Counted from the stretch's first letter, positions 7,057 through 14,980 are shown. The stretch: 27,967 nucleotides of DNA from Scybalocola_A sp900557175 (GCA_937890745.1 CALADH010000002.1:1-27967), one strand, 5' to 3'. Numbers and translations are program-made. Notes: generated by a model not told the origin, from the sequence alone.

Positions 7057-8005
7057 ACCTTGCGCACACTTCATTTTGCGGCGTGCCGTCAAGATATTTA
7101 ACAATGTTTTGGAATACGATGACGGCGCGCTTTATAAGCGCTTCTTTTGTGGCAAAGGCCACATGCGGCGTCACGATTGTATTTTTTGCTGTTAAGAGCG
7201 GATGATTTTTGGCAATCGGCGGTTCATTTTCAAACACATCAATACAGGCACCGGCAATACGTTCTTCGTTGAGGGCACCTGCCAACGCTTCGCTGTCTAC
7301 AACACCGCCCCTTGCCGTATTAATGAGCACGGCATTTTTCTTCATCAAATTTATTTTTCCCCTGTCAATCATATGTTTTGTTCCGCTGTTCATCGGCACA
7401 TGTAGGGAAACAATGTCACAAGTTGACATAAGTTCATCCAGTGACACATATGTAATTCCCGGAATGTCCTTTACCGTGCGGCTGTAAGCATACACATCGC
7501 AGCCAAAGGCTTTTGCAATCATTGCCGTGCGCGTTCCGATCGCGCCTGTACCGACAACACCAAATCGTTTGCCCTCCAGCTCAAAGCCGACAAGACCATC
7601 TTTTGTGCCCTCATTTCTTGTCACCTCATTACACGGAATAATATTTCTGTAAAGCGAAATCAGCATACCAAAGACGAGGTCTGCCACGGCGGCTGTCGAA
7701 TAGCCGGCGCAATTACATACTGTAACACCATTTTTCGCACACGCATCCATTGCAATATGGTCAACACCTGTAAAAGCGACGGATAATAGCTTAAGCTTTT
7801 TACAGCCGTCAATAACCTCACTGTTTAAAGGCAGGTTGGACACTGCAATGATGTCCGCATCCTTTCCACGCTCAATTAGGTCCTTCGTGTCTGTTGTCCG
7901 TGTCGGATAATACACAATTTCCACCCGGCTGCCAAGTGCTTCCTTTGCCATGGCCATCAATTTTTCCTCATCCACGCCTAAAGGTTCAATAATTACAAGC
8001 TTCAT
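7055..8005 (-). CDS. D-isomer specific 2-hydroxyacid dehydrogenase
   Basis: A 316-residue, full-length member of the family. The NAD-binding domain carries GVVGTGAIGTRTA, followed by YAYSRT. Catalytic-domain landmarks are the Arg in NTARGGVVD, the Glu in DVFENEPP and the His in TPHVAF. SVAFTGVDHIA in the first half matches the substrate-binding loop. It would reduce a 2-keto acid to the D-2-hydroxy acid or run in reverse; phosphoglycerate, glycerate or lactate-type substrates are all possible. Its ATG overlaps the malic enzyme stop (ATGA), so the two are translationally coupled, which suggests shared handling of C3/C4 acids. It is the last gene of the seven-gene run. Confidence 0.92.
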   Translation of the reverse strand: MKLVIIEPLGVDEEKLMAMAKEALGSRVEIVYYPTRTTDTKDLIERGKDADIIAVSNLPLNSEVIDGCKKLKLLSVAFTGVDHIAMDACAKNGVTVCNCAGYSTAAVADLVFGMLISLYRNIIPCNEVTRNEGTKDGLVGFELEGKRFGVVGTGAIGTRTAMIAKAFGCDVYAYSRTVKDIPGITYVSLDELMSTCDIVSLHVPMNSGTKHMIDRGKINLMKKNAVLINTARGGVVDSEALAGALNEERIAGACIDVFENEPPIAKNHPLLTAKNTIVTPHVAFATKEALIKRAVIVFQNIVKYLDGTPQNEVCAR

Positions 8006-9174
8006 TTTCTTGCCACCCCCGTTTTTCTTGCTGCCTCAGCAACTGCAGCTGCCACAGCGGTGCCGACACGCGCATCAAAGGCCGCCGGCAAAATATAATC
8101 TTCATTCAGTTCATCCGGTGCAATTAAATCTGCCAGCGCATGCGCTGCTGCCAGCTTCATCTCGTCATTAATTTCACTGGCACGCACATCAAAGGCGCCC
8201 CTGAACATCCCCGGAAATACGAGCACATTGTTGACCTGATTTGGGAAATCCGAACGGCCCGTACCGACAACCTTTGCACCGGCACGCTTTGCAGCATCCG
8301 GCATAATCTCCGGCACCGGATTTGCCATTGCAAATAAAATCGCATCTTTATTCATTGAAGCGACCATCGCCTCTGAAACAATATTCGGGGCAGACACACC
8401 GACAAAAATATCTGCGCCCTTTAAAGCATCTTTTAGTGTTCCGTGGCTGTTATCAAGGTTTGTCACCTCAGCCATTTCACGCTGCATCCAGTTTAAGTGC
8501 GCGCTGTCCTTTGAAATAATGCCGTGAATATCGCACATCGTCACATTTTTAAAGCCGTACTTTAAAAGCAGCTTTGTAATCGCCACACCGGCACTGCCCG
8601 CGCCATTGACAACAACCTTACACTTTTCCTTATCCTTTCCGGTGACCTTAAGACCATTGATGATGCCTGCAAGTACAACAACAGCCGTCCCGTGCTGGTC
8701 ATCATGAAATACCGGAATATCGCACAGCTGCTTTAATTTTTCTTCGATTTCAAAACATCTCGGGGCTGCGATGTCCTCAAGATTAATACCGCCGAAGCTT
8801 CCTGAAATCAGATAGATTGTGCGGACAATCTCATCGACATCTTTGGATTTAATGCAAAGCGGGAAAGCATCCACATCTCCGAAAGCCTTAAAAAGCGCAC
8901 ATTTGCCCTCCATCACAGGCATTCCGGCCTCTGGACCAATATCGCCGAGACCGAGTACCGCCGTACCATCTGTGACAACAAGGCACATATTCCAGCGCCG
9001 CGTCAGATCATAGGACTTTTCCACGTCCTTTTGAATTTCAAGACAAGGCTGGGCTACCCCCGGCGTGTAGGCTAACGATAAATCTTCCTTGGACTTTATT
9101 TCTACAGTTGAAATAACCTCTATCTTTCCTTTTTTCTCGTAATGCATTTTTAAGCTTTCTTCTGCGATTGACAT
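8002..9174 (-). CDS. NAD(P)-dependent malic enzyme
   Basis: A 390-residue, short bacterial-type malic enzyme that converts malate to pyruvate and CO2. Motifs: the catalytic Tyr in LAYTPGVAQPC, the Lys region PEAGMPVMEGK, the metal site in GGINLEDIAAPRCFEIE, HDDQHGTA, the dinucleotide fold VVNGAGSAGVAI, and FAMANPVPEIMP near the C-terminus. No phosphotransacetylase-like extension is present. It begins 2 nt after the end of the AlaX-like gene and overlaps the following dehydrogenase gene by 4 nt. In a fermenter it would link C4 acids to the pyruvate pool. Confidence 0.96.
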   Translation of the reverse strand: MSIAEESLKMHYEKKGKIEVISTVEIKSKEDLSLAYTPGVAQPCLEIQKDVEKSYDLTRRWNMCLVVTDGTAVLGLGDIGPEAGMPVMEGKCALFKAFGDVDAFPLCIKSKDVDEIVRTIYLISGSFGGINLEDIAAPRCFEIEEKLKQLCDIPVFHDDQHGTAVVVLAGIINGLKVTGKDKEKCKVVVNGAGSAGVAITKLLLKYGFKNVTMCDIHGIISKDSAHLNWMQREMAEVTNLDNSHGTLKDALKGADIFVGVSAPNIVSEAMVASMNKDAILFAMANPVPEIMPDAAKRAGAKVVGTGRSDFPNQVNNVLVFPGMFRGAFDVRASEINDEMKLAAAHALADLIAPDELNEDYILPAAFDARVGTAVAAAVAEAARKTGVARK

Positions 9175-9176
9175 AA

Positions 9177-10340
9177 TTATCCCCTTTCTGCTGTAAATAC
9201 TGTTTCAATGGACGCTCTTTTTGCCTGTATTCTTCCCTGGATCATCTCAGGACTGCCGCCGCCTCTCAAGCTTCCTGCCTGAGCTAAAAGCTTTGCAGCT
9301 TCTCTTGCATCCTGTCCGCGGCTTCCGATATTGTAGCGGTAGCCGTCACTGTCATTTCCGACAAAAATGCCGCAAAAACCCTTATGGCGCTCTGTCATCT
9401 GATTGACCGCTCTGCGCATGGCAGGCGCATCAAGCTCGTCCGCAAAAATGCAGACATTTTCACACGCTGTCGGCAGCGACGCAATTTTTTCAGATACAAG
9501 CATTTCCTGAAGCGCCATAAGCCGGCCCTTAAGTGTATAAATATCCTGTCCGAGCTTTTCTACAGCCGCCGCCGCTTCCTCCGGCTTTGCAGAAAGCTGC
9601 GCCGATATTTTGCTGATACTCTCCTGCTTTCCTGCATAATCCGAAAGCGCCCTGCAGCCGCATAAAATATTGAGGCGGACGCCGCCTTTATAGGACTGGC
9701 AATTTGTAATCTTAATCAGACCGATTTCGCCGGTTCTTGCAACGTGAGGCGCACAGCAGGCGCAGACGTCATAGCCGTCCACGGTCACAATGCGTACCTG
9801 ACCGTCAATTTCGATTTTGCTCCTGTAAGTCAATAAAGCAAGCGCATCCTTTGACGGATAAGATACAGTAATCGCCCTGTTTTCAAAAACTGCTCTGTTG
9901 GCATCGCGCTCAATCTGTGAAAGGTCTTCCTTTGTCAGAGGCCCGTTAAAATCAAGCGTCACATTCTCATCACCAAGGTGAAATCCGACATTATCATAGC
10001 CATATTTTCGATGCACAATCCCTGATACGATATGCTCACCTGAATGCTGCTGCATATTGGAAAAACGTTTCTCCCAGTCAATTTCACCTTCGACGTCCGT
10101 GCCCGGTTCAAGCGGCCGGTCCGTTTTATGATAAACAATGCCATCCTTTTCCTGAACATCAAGGACACGCGCATCACCTAAAAAGCCTGTATCCGCATTT
10201 TGTCCGCCGCCTTCCGGGAAAAACGCCGACTTGTCTGTGACAACCTGAAAATAATCCCCATCAGGTATGCAGTTAAGAACGACCGCCGTAAATTTTTTCA
10301 TATAGCTGTCATTTTCGTACAGCTTTCCGCTAATTTCCAT
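9177..10340 (-). CDS. AlaX-type alanyl-tRNA editing protein with DHHA1 domain
   Basis: A 387-residue free-standing relative of the alanyl-tRNA synthetase editing half. The first ~240 residues have the second-additional domain with the zinc set HSGEH and CCAPH, and FFPEGGGQ near the start. The C-terminus (YNIGSRGQDAREAAKLL, GGGSPEMIQGRI) is the DHHA1 domain, which helps hold tRNA. The likely job is to hydrolyse Ser- or Gly-mischarged tRNA(Ala). A segment of about 60 residues between the domains is probably coiled coil. It starts 21 nt after the zinc-ribbon membrane gene stops and 2 nt before malic enzyme begins, so it is inside the long operon; no functional link is evident. Confidence 0.9.
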   Translation of the reverse strand: MEISGKLYENDSYMKKFTAVVLNCIPDGDYFQVVTDKSAFFPEGGGQNADTGFLGDARVLDVQEKDGIVYHKTDRPLEPGTDVEGEIDWEKRFSNMQQHSGEHIVSGIVHRKYGYDNVGFHLGDENVTLDFNGPLTKEDLSQIERDANRAVFENRAITVSYPSKDALALLTYRSKIEIDGQVRIVTVDGYDVCACCAPHVARTGEIGLIKITNCQSYKGGVRLNILCGCRALSDYAGKQESISKISAQLSAKPEEAAAAVEKLGQDIYTLKGRLMALQEMLVSEKIASLPTACENVCIFADELDAPAMRRAVNQMTERHKGFCGIFVGNDSDGYRYNIGSRGQDAREAAKLLAQAGSLRGGGSPEMIQGRIQAKRASIETVFTAERG

Positions 10341-10361
10341 AAATCTATCCTTTCTGCCATC

Positions 10362-11042
10362 TTACCAGTGTGAGCGCCGTTTTAACTCATTCACCATATA
10401 GCTGCCCTGAAAAATAATGAGCACTGCTAAAAAGACGACGCTGGCGCTGACACACAGTACCGACGGCACCCTGTATTTTAAATCTCCGAAAATAAGAAAG
10501 ATGAGCGGTATGAGACCAAAAAGGCTGCCCATCATACTATATATCATATAATCCTCTGCCCGAAGCCGCATCACCTTATTTAAAATAAAGAGTACAAGCA
10601 TGGCTGTCATATAAGTGATTGGAAGTACGAAACTTACGGACCAGCCCCGCCAGCCTGTCAGTTTATCCCATATCATGCAAATTAAGGATATGGCAATCAT
10701 CTGCCAAAGGACATTTTTTAAAATATTTTTCCGTTTGCGGATGGCAATTCCCGCCGATGCCCATATGCACGCTAACGCAGCCGCCACAAAAAATGACCAC
10801 CAGCCTCTGTGATGGAAAAAATAATTGACTGCCACACTGGAAACAATCGCCACAACAGTAATGAGCAAAAATATTTTTATACAAAGATTGTAAATTCCAG
10901 AGTTATCAGGCACTTTCGGGAAGAAATCACCCTCGCTCCAAATTTTTGAAAATCCTTCCTTTTCGGTCAGCTTCGTCTCACAAAGCGGGCACCGCTGCCG
11001 GCTTCCGTCGATAAACACCTTACATCTCGGACAATATTTCAT
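10362..11042 (-). CDS. Zinc-ribbon membrane protein (DUF6320-like)
   Basis: A 226-residue protein. Residues 4-21 form a zinc ribbon with two CxxC knuckles (CPRC and CPLC). After a ~30-residue linker come six or so membrane segments covering the rest. I associate this layout with DUF6320, a family of Lachnospiraceae proteins of unknown function, but I am recalling that name rather than checking it. It starts 3 nt after the acyltransferase-like gene stops, and is thus tightly linked to the hydrolase/acyltransferase pair. A membrane partner for that enzyme pair is the natural guess; no activity can be assigned. Confidence 0.7.
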   Translation of the reverse strand: MKYCPRCKVFIDGSRQRCPLCETKLTEKEGFSKIWSEGDFFPKVPDNSGIYNLCIKIFLLITVVAIVSSVAVNYFFHHRGWWSFFVAAALACIWASAGIAIRKRKNILKNVLWQMIAISLICMIWDKLTGWRGWSVSFVLPITYMTAMLVLFILNKVMRLRAEDYMIYSMMGSLFGLIPLIFLIFGDLKYRVPSVLCVSASVVFLAVLIIFQGSYMVNELKRRSHW

Positions 11043-11045
11043 AGA

Positions 11046-12314
11046 CTACGCCTCCTCATTCGACGCAACGGTCACTGAAATATCCAGTGCCGAAAGCTGT
11101 CTGAAAAACTGCTTCTGTATTTGTGTTTCCTCATACGGCGACGTAAAGCTTATACGCAGCCTGCCATTATAGGAACACATACAGGCCTTATATGTGTCCG
11201 AGCTTATAAATATATCAAACATATCAATATACGGTTTCACTGCATCGGGCATACGGATCACACCAAGATTAGACAGCGACATCGTATATTTTTTATTATT
11301 CATATCATAAGCAAGCTTCATAAATATATCTTTCAGAGATAAAGGCACGCTTCGCATCAATGCGTTGCGCTCCAATTTTCCCATTTTATGCATCCGCTGC
11401 ATCAGCTTTTCTTTCGTCAGTTCTTCCTTAAGCTGTTCATCCACACTGGAAACAATCGCCTCAAGATTATCCGGCTGGTGGAAGAAGCTATAAGAAATCT
11501 GAATAACGCCAAAAAAATTTCTCGCTGTCACTGATGGAAAAAAAGTTCTCAGATTCACAGGTACATTGACAACAACCGGATATTTCTTCTGTTTGACCGT
11601 CATGGACATTCCGGCAGACCGTATCAGCATCGCCACAAATAATACTGTCAGTGATGTCTCTTTTTCCCGGCTCAACTGAAGCACATCCCCTGCATCCATC
11701 GTTCCCTCGATAATACGCATTCTGTAGCCCGGAAGTCTGTGTCCGCCAAAGCGCCATACCTTTGCCGGTTTCTTTTTGGCTATTTCCGTATCATCTTTGT
11801 TCTCGTAATACCAGTCAAAGCTGTCCACACTTTTTTCATACCCCGAAGCGTCATAGTCGCTGCGAAGCTCAAGTCCGGCAAGCTCAGGATGTGCAAGCTT
11901 TAAGTAATGAAGTACAAGCACCCGTAAAAATTCCACAGCGCCTGTCCCATCCGTCAGCGAATGATGAACTTCTAAATTAATTCTCTTTTTATAATAAGTC
12001 ACTTCAAATAAAAGCCGTTTGACATTTTTGTCAAAAATAGGGCTGCACGGCGGTCTGTATTCCTCACGCACAACCGGTTTTAAATCCGACTTTTCAAGAT
12101 AATACCAAAAAAATCCCCGTTTTATGACACTCTGAAAAATAGGAAACTCCTCCAGCGTCATTTCTGTCGCTTTAAGAAGCAGCGTTTCCCTGACTTCCTC
12201 ATTAAGACAGCAGACAAAGCGGAATACCTTTGTATCTGTCCGGTTGCTTGTCACCGGAAAAATTTTAGCGGCATTATCAAGGGGATGCCACCACACCTTA
12301 TTTCGTTTCTTCAT
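11046..12314 (-). CDS. Condensation/acyltransferase-fold protein (alcohol acetyltransferase-like)
   Basis: About 422 residues. The hallmark is HHSLTDG at about residues 117-123, the HHxxxDG active-site motif of chloramphenicol-acetyltransferase-fold enzymes (condensation domains, wax ester synthases, alcohol acetyltransferases, PapA). The length fits one two-lobed domain, and the second lobe has NLGVIRMP, like the SNLG/DFG-region strands of this fold. No carrier-protein or adenylation domain is nearby, so it should act on free acyl-CoA or another small donor. The ATG at 12314 is chosen over a GTG at 12326 for its spacing from AGGTGAG. It overlaps the hydrolase gene end by 17 nt. Product unknown; ester formation is the best guess. 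Confidence 0.75.
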   Translation of the reverse strand: MKKRNKVWWHPLDNAAKIFPVTSNRTDTKVFRFVCCLNEEVRETLLLKATEMTLEEFPIFQSVIKRGFFWYYLEKSDLKPVVREEYRPPCSPIFDKNVKRLLFEVTYYKKRINLEVHHSLTDGTGAVEFLRVLVLHYLKLAHPELAGLELRSDYDASGYEKSVDSFDWYYENKDDTEIAKKKPAKVWRFGGHRLPGYRMRIIEGTMDAGDVLQLSREKETSLTVLFVAMLIRSAGMSMTVKQKKYPVVVNVPVNLRTFFPSVTARNFFGVIQISYSFFHQPDNLEAIVSSVDEQLKEELTKEKLMQRMHKMGKLERNALMRSVPLSLKDIFMKLAYDMNNKKYTMSLSNLGVIRMPDAVKPYIDMFDIFISSDTYKACMCSYNGRLRISFTSPYEETQIQKQFFRQLSALDISVTVASNEEA

Positions 12315-13248
12315 CCCCAAACTCACCTTTCTTCCATAAAAAGTCCCTCACAAGAGCATAGGTGCTCTTGACAGGCTCATAATGAAGGGGCAGTGCAAAA
12401 AATCCGTGAAGCACATCATCGACTCTCCGGCAGACAACTTCATTGCCAAATTCTGCCAGTTTTTTTGCATAAGCTTCCCCCTCGTCTCTCAGCGGATCAT
12501 ACTGTGCTGTCACAACAAGCGTTCTTGGCTGTCCTGATAAATCATCCGCCAAAATCGGCGCAAAATGCGGATTATTTCTGTCGGCGCCGCCCATATATAA
12601 GTCCATATAATCACAGAGGCGCTTTTGCGTCAGCAAATAATCCTCACCGTTTTCCCGGACAGAATCAAAAGGCGAGCTGTCAGAAAAATCATTGCCGACC
12701 GCCGGATAAATAAGCACCTGCGTCTTCGGCTCAAAATCACCACTCTCCTTTGCCATCAGCGAAACAACCGCCGCAAGATTGCCGCCGGCCGAATCGCCCA
12801 TCAGCACGATATCCTCCGGCTTTGCCTTAAAATCTCCGGCATATTTTGTAAAAATTTCCTTTGCAGCAAAATAGCAATCCTCAACAGCAGCCGGAAACGG
12901 ATGCTCAGGCGCCAGACGGTAATCAACAGAAATAACGGTGTGTCTTGTAATCCGCGCAAGACGGGCGCAGACCTGCGTATAGCTGTCGATGTTTCCGATT
13001 ACCCAGCCGCCGCCGTGAAAATATATAATCAGCGGATGGTTCACACTTTCATCCGGCGCAAATATACGCAGCGGAATTTCCCGATTTCCAAACATAATCG
13101 GCTCATCCCACATTTTATACGTTTTCGGCATATAATCTCTGTGAGCCATCTGATTCACAAGACGCACGAACCTGTAATTTTTCTTCATTTTAATATCCGG
13201 ATAGGAAAGCACCTTAAGCGCCGCTTTCATCGCTTTGTTTAATGCCAT
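12298..13248 (-). CDS. Alpha/beta hydrolase, HSL-type esterase
   Basis: A 316-residue hydrolase of the hormone-sensitive-lipase group. It shows the oxyanion motif HGGGW (about residues 78-82), the nucleophile in GDSAGGNLAA (Ser153), Asp251 in DPLRDEG and His281 in LHGFF, so the triad is complete. No signal peptide is present, so it acts in the cytoplasm on small esters or amides. RLAPEHPFPAA before the nucleophile is also typical. It starts 23 nt after the ferredoxin-like gene and overlaps the acyltransferase-like gene. One enzyme that probably cuts esters and one that probably makes them in the same operon is noteworthy. Confidence 0.9.
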   Translation of the reverse strand: MALNKAMKAALKVLSYPDIKMKKNYRFVRLVNQMAHRDYMPKTYKMWDEPIMFGNREIPLRIFAPDESVNHPLIIYFHGGGWVIGNIDSYTQVCARLARITRHTVISVDYRLAPEHPFPAAVEDCYFAAKEIFTKYAGDFKAKPEDIVLMGDSAGGNLAAVVSLMAKESGDFEPKTQVLIYPAVGNDFSDSSPFDSVRENGEDYLLTQKRLCDYMDLYMGGADRNNPHFAPILADDLSGQPRTLVVTAQYDPLRDEGEAYAKKLAEFGNEVVCRRVDDVLHGFFALPLHYEPVKSTYALVRDFLWKKGEFGDEETK

Positions 13249-13271
13249 AAATCTTCCTTTCTTCCCGGAGC

Positions 13272-13532
13272 TTAAAGAGTATCTATTATTTTAGCGATTT
13301 CTGCAAGTCTGTCCGGTATCTGGATATGCTTCGGACACTGGCGCGCACAAAAACCGCAGCAGACACATGTCGATGCATTGGACATGCCAAGCGACTTATA
13401 TGCCGCCTTCAAAGCCTCTTTATCTCCGTTTTCTATATACATATTATACATTTCAAAAATCTTCGGTATCGCTATCCATTCAGGGCAATTACTGCATCGC
13501 CCGCACTGAATACAATCTATCCTCTCCATCAT
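13272..13532 (-). CDS. Stand-alone ferredoxin domain like the C-terminus of Fe-S aldo/keto reductases
   Basis: An 86-residue protein with two cysteine clusters: CIQCGRCSNCPEW and CVCCGFCARQCPKHI. The spacing and surroundings (IPKIFEMYNMY between them, IPDRLAEIAK at the end) match the C-terminal two-[4Fe-4S] domain of ferredoxin-containing aldo/keto reductases, here without the reductase. The first cluster is CxxCxxCxxCP rather than CxxCxxCxxxCP, also as in those proteins. The start (13532) lies 8 nt after AAGGAGG. It heads the seven-gene run and should move electrons between redox partners; which ones is unclear, although malic enzyme and the dehydrogenase are in the same operon. Confidence 0.82.
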   Translation of the reverse strand: MMERIDCIQCGRCSNCPEWIAIPKIFEMYNMYIENGDKEALKAAYKSLGMSNASTCVCCGFCARQCPKHIQIPDRLAEIAKIIDTL

Positions 13533-13602
13533 AACATAAACCTCCTTAAAAAATTGATCCTCCCGGACTGCCGGCAACTGCCGCAGTACCATCCTCAAAA
13601 TT

Positions 13603-13608
13603 ATTTTA
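13603..13608 (-). promoter_or_regulatory. Possible extended -10 box for the ferredoxin-led operon
   Basis: On the minus strand TGTTAAAAT contains a TGn extension plus TAAAAT (13603-13608), about 70 nt upstream of the ferredoxin start. No good -35 is visible, which an extended -10 can tolerate. Confidence 0.35.
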
Positions 13609-13630
13609 ACACAACTGAGAAAAATTAAAA

Positions 13631-13661
13631 GATTAAAAAGTAAATTAATGAGCCATACTAA
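13631..13661 (+). promoter_or_regulatory. Possible sigma-G-type sporulation promoter for the coat genes
   Basis: CATACTA (13655-13661) fits the sigma-G -10 consensus CATWHTA. AGATTA (13631-13636), 18 nt before it, is a partial -35 match. The distance to the coat gene (start 13703) is suitable and the genes encode spore proteins, but the -35 is weak. Confidence 0.3.
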
Positions 13662-13702
13662 CAAAGCAGTCATACAGACAAAAAATTTAAGGAGGCCGTA
13701 TC

Positions 13703-13885
13703 ATGGAAGAAATTTCTATTCTCGACTTACAAAATCTCCGCCACTTAATCGGCGGCTGTGACACAAATCACTGTAAAATGCAGGCTTATGCCCAGGAAGC
13801 GACAGATATGAAGGTCAAACAGTTCTTTGAAAAATCCGCTCAGTCCGCACTTCAGACAAAACAGCAGCTGATGCAGTTTTTATAG
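13703..13885 (+). CDS. CotF-like spore coat protein, short
   Basis: A 60-residue, helical, Gln-rich protein preceded by AAGGAGG 7 nt before its ATG. The pattern LQNLRHLIGGCDTNHCKMQAYAQEATD followed by KQFFEKSAQSALQTKQQLMQFL is that of the Coat_F family (ferritin-like helical hairpins on spores) but reduced to about one hairpin. A CDTNHC pair of Cys residues is present. It is followed 12 nt later by a second, longer relative, so they form a two-gene operon, divergent from the ferredoxin-led run. Small CotF relatives in tandem are common in clostridia. The role is structural and probably sporulation-specific. Confidence 0.7.
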   Translation: MEEISILDLQNLRHLIGGCDTNHCKMQAYAQEATDMKVKQFFEKSAQSALQTKQQLMQFL

Positions 13886-13897
13886 GAGGAAAAAAAG

Positions 13898-14155
13898 ATG
13901 ATTAACGAAAAAACAATGGTTGCCGATGCCTTGACAGGACTCAACGGCGAATTAAAAATGTTTGGTGAAATGATTCCGCAGACTGAAAATCCGCAGCTTA
14001 AAACAGTTTTAAAGCAGCTTAGAAACAGCTGCGAGCTTTCTCAGGAGGAACTTTATCAGATTGCAAGAGACAAGCAGTACTATGTGCCGGCACAGAAAGC
14101 CACACAGCAGGAAGTTGACCACGTGAAGGGACTGTTCACAAGCCACACTTTATAG
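13898..14155 (+). CDS. CotF-like spore coat protein
   Basis: An 85-residue protein with ribosome binding site AGGAGG. It has features of the Coat_F family: an N-terminal helix with MVADALTGLNGELKMFGEMIPQ, a central helix with QLRNSCELSQEELYQIARDKQYY, and a C-terminal PAQKATQQEVDHVKGLF segment like the YYxPA...EV...F ends of CotF proteins. It is the partner of the 60-residue gene just upstream; together the two cover about what one full-length CotF does. The stop codon lies inside a hairpin (14152-14176) that belongs to the convergent rpsR transcript's 3' region. Confidence 0.75.
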   Translation: MINEKTMVADALTGLNGELKMFGEMIPQTENPQLKTVLKQLRNSCELSQEELYQIARDKQYYVPAQKATQQEVDHVKGLFTSHTL

Positions 14156-14176
14156 GATTCCGAAGAAGTTTCCTAT
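14152..14176 (-). other. Hairpin directly downstream of the rpsR terminator
   Basis: ATAGGA (14152-14157) pairs with TCCTAT (14171-14176), with an inner TTC-TTCG-GAA on the minus strand. It follows the terminator T-run, in the arrangement TTTTTTATAACATAGGAAA that is also seen after the terminator at 18786-18825 (TTTTTTATGACATAGGAAA). Confidence 0.45.
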
Positions 14177-14181
14177 GTTAT

Positions 14182-14215
14182 AAAAAAGCCGCCGGGCCTT
14201 ACGGCGCCGACGGCT
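14182..14215 (-). terminator. Terminator of the rpsF-ssb-rpsR operon
   Basis: On the minus strand AGCCGTCGG pairs with CCGGCGGCT (9 bp with one G-T pair) around a GC-rich loop, followed by TTTTTTATA. It begins 13 nt after the rpsR stop codon. Confidence 0.85.
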
Positions 14216-14228
14216 GTTACATACTGAA

Positions 14229-14489
14229 TTATTCAGCTACATATGGCATTAAAGCGATATGTCTTGCTCTCTTGATTGCTACTGTTAAAGCTCTCTGATG
14301 CTTTGCACAGTTGCCTGTGATTCTTCTAGGAAGAATCTTACCTCTTTCAGATACATATCTCTTTAACTTATTTACATCTTTATAATCGATGACTGCATTC
14401 TTGTCTGCACAGTATACGCAAACTTTTTTTCTTCTGCGGCCGCCGCGTCTTCTCATAGGCGCATCGCTTCTCTCTTTATTGAATGCCAT
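14229..14489 (-). CDS. rpsR: Ribosomal protein bS18
   Basis: An 86-residue basic protein of the small ribosomal subunit that pairs with bS6 in the platform. Visible landmarks: the RRGGRRRKKVCVYCADK N-terminus, YKDVNKLKRYVSERGKILPRRITGNC, and KHQRALTVAIKRARHIALMPY. A Cys pair (CVYC) plus a further Cys and His residues mark the zinc-binding form found in many Firmicutes. The start at 14489 follows AAGGAGG; an in-frame ATG six codons upstream overlaps that ribosome binding site. It is the last gene of the rpsF-ssb-rpsR operon, followed directly by a strong terminator. Confidence 0.98.
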   Translation of the reverse strand: MAFNKERSDAPMRRRGGRRRKKVCVYCADKNAVIDYKDVNKLKRYVSERGKILPRRITGNCAKHQRALTVAIKRARHIALMPYVAE

Positions 14490-14527
14490 AGTCGTTACCT
14501 CCTTCATATAATCTTTCTCATCAAAAT

Positions 14528-14980
14528 TTAGCTGAATGGCAATTCCTCGTCAATACCGTCAGGAATATTCATAAAACCATCGCCGATTGCTGCACTTGGT
14601 GCCGGCTTCGCTGCCTGATATCCGCTGTTTGCACGCGCAGCCATATTGCTGTCGCTTGTAGCCTTGCTCTCTGCAAACTCCTGCTCATCCACAATAACAT
14701 CTGTTGTGTAAACTTTGACACCGTCTTTGTTTACATAACTTCCTGTCTGGATTCTTCCGCTGATAACGATACGGATTCCCTGTCTGAAATATCTCTCTGC
14801 AAATTCTGCTGCACGGCCAAAAGCCACACAGTTAATAAAATCTGCATCCGGATCTCCGTCACGCTTAAATGAACGGTTTACAGCAAGTGTATATCTTGCA
14901 ACTGCTGTCGCCTTCTCGCCCTGTGAGTATCTGATATCCGGGTCACGTGTTAAACGTCCCATTAAAATAACTTTATTCAT
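14528..14980 (-). CDS. ssb: Single-stranded DNA-binding protein
   Basis: A 150-residue SSB. The OB fold covers residues 1-105 (MNKVILMGRLTRDPDIR, FINCVAFGRAAEFAERYFRQG, ISGRIQTGSYVNKDG). A flexible Ala/Ser-rich linker follows, then the acidic tip DEELPFS, a slightly altered form of the usual DDDIPF that recruits repair and replication partners. Its position between rpsF and rpsR is the standard Firmicute arrangement, so this is the housekeeping copy rather than a phage or plasmid copy. Confidence 0.98.
   Translation of the reverse strand: MNKVILMGRLTRDPDIRYSQGEKATAVARYTLAVNRSFKRDGDPDADFINCVAFGRAAEFAERYFRQGIRIVISGRIQTGSYVNKDGVKVYTTDVIVDEQEFAESKATSDSNMAARANSGYQAAKPAPSAAIGDGFMNIPDGIDEELPFS

Noticed and set aside
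12625..13242. 205-codon plus-strand open frame
   Set aside because: Antisense to the HSL-type hydrolase with its complete triad; basic, low-complexity product and no ribosome binding site.
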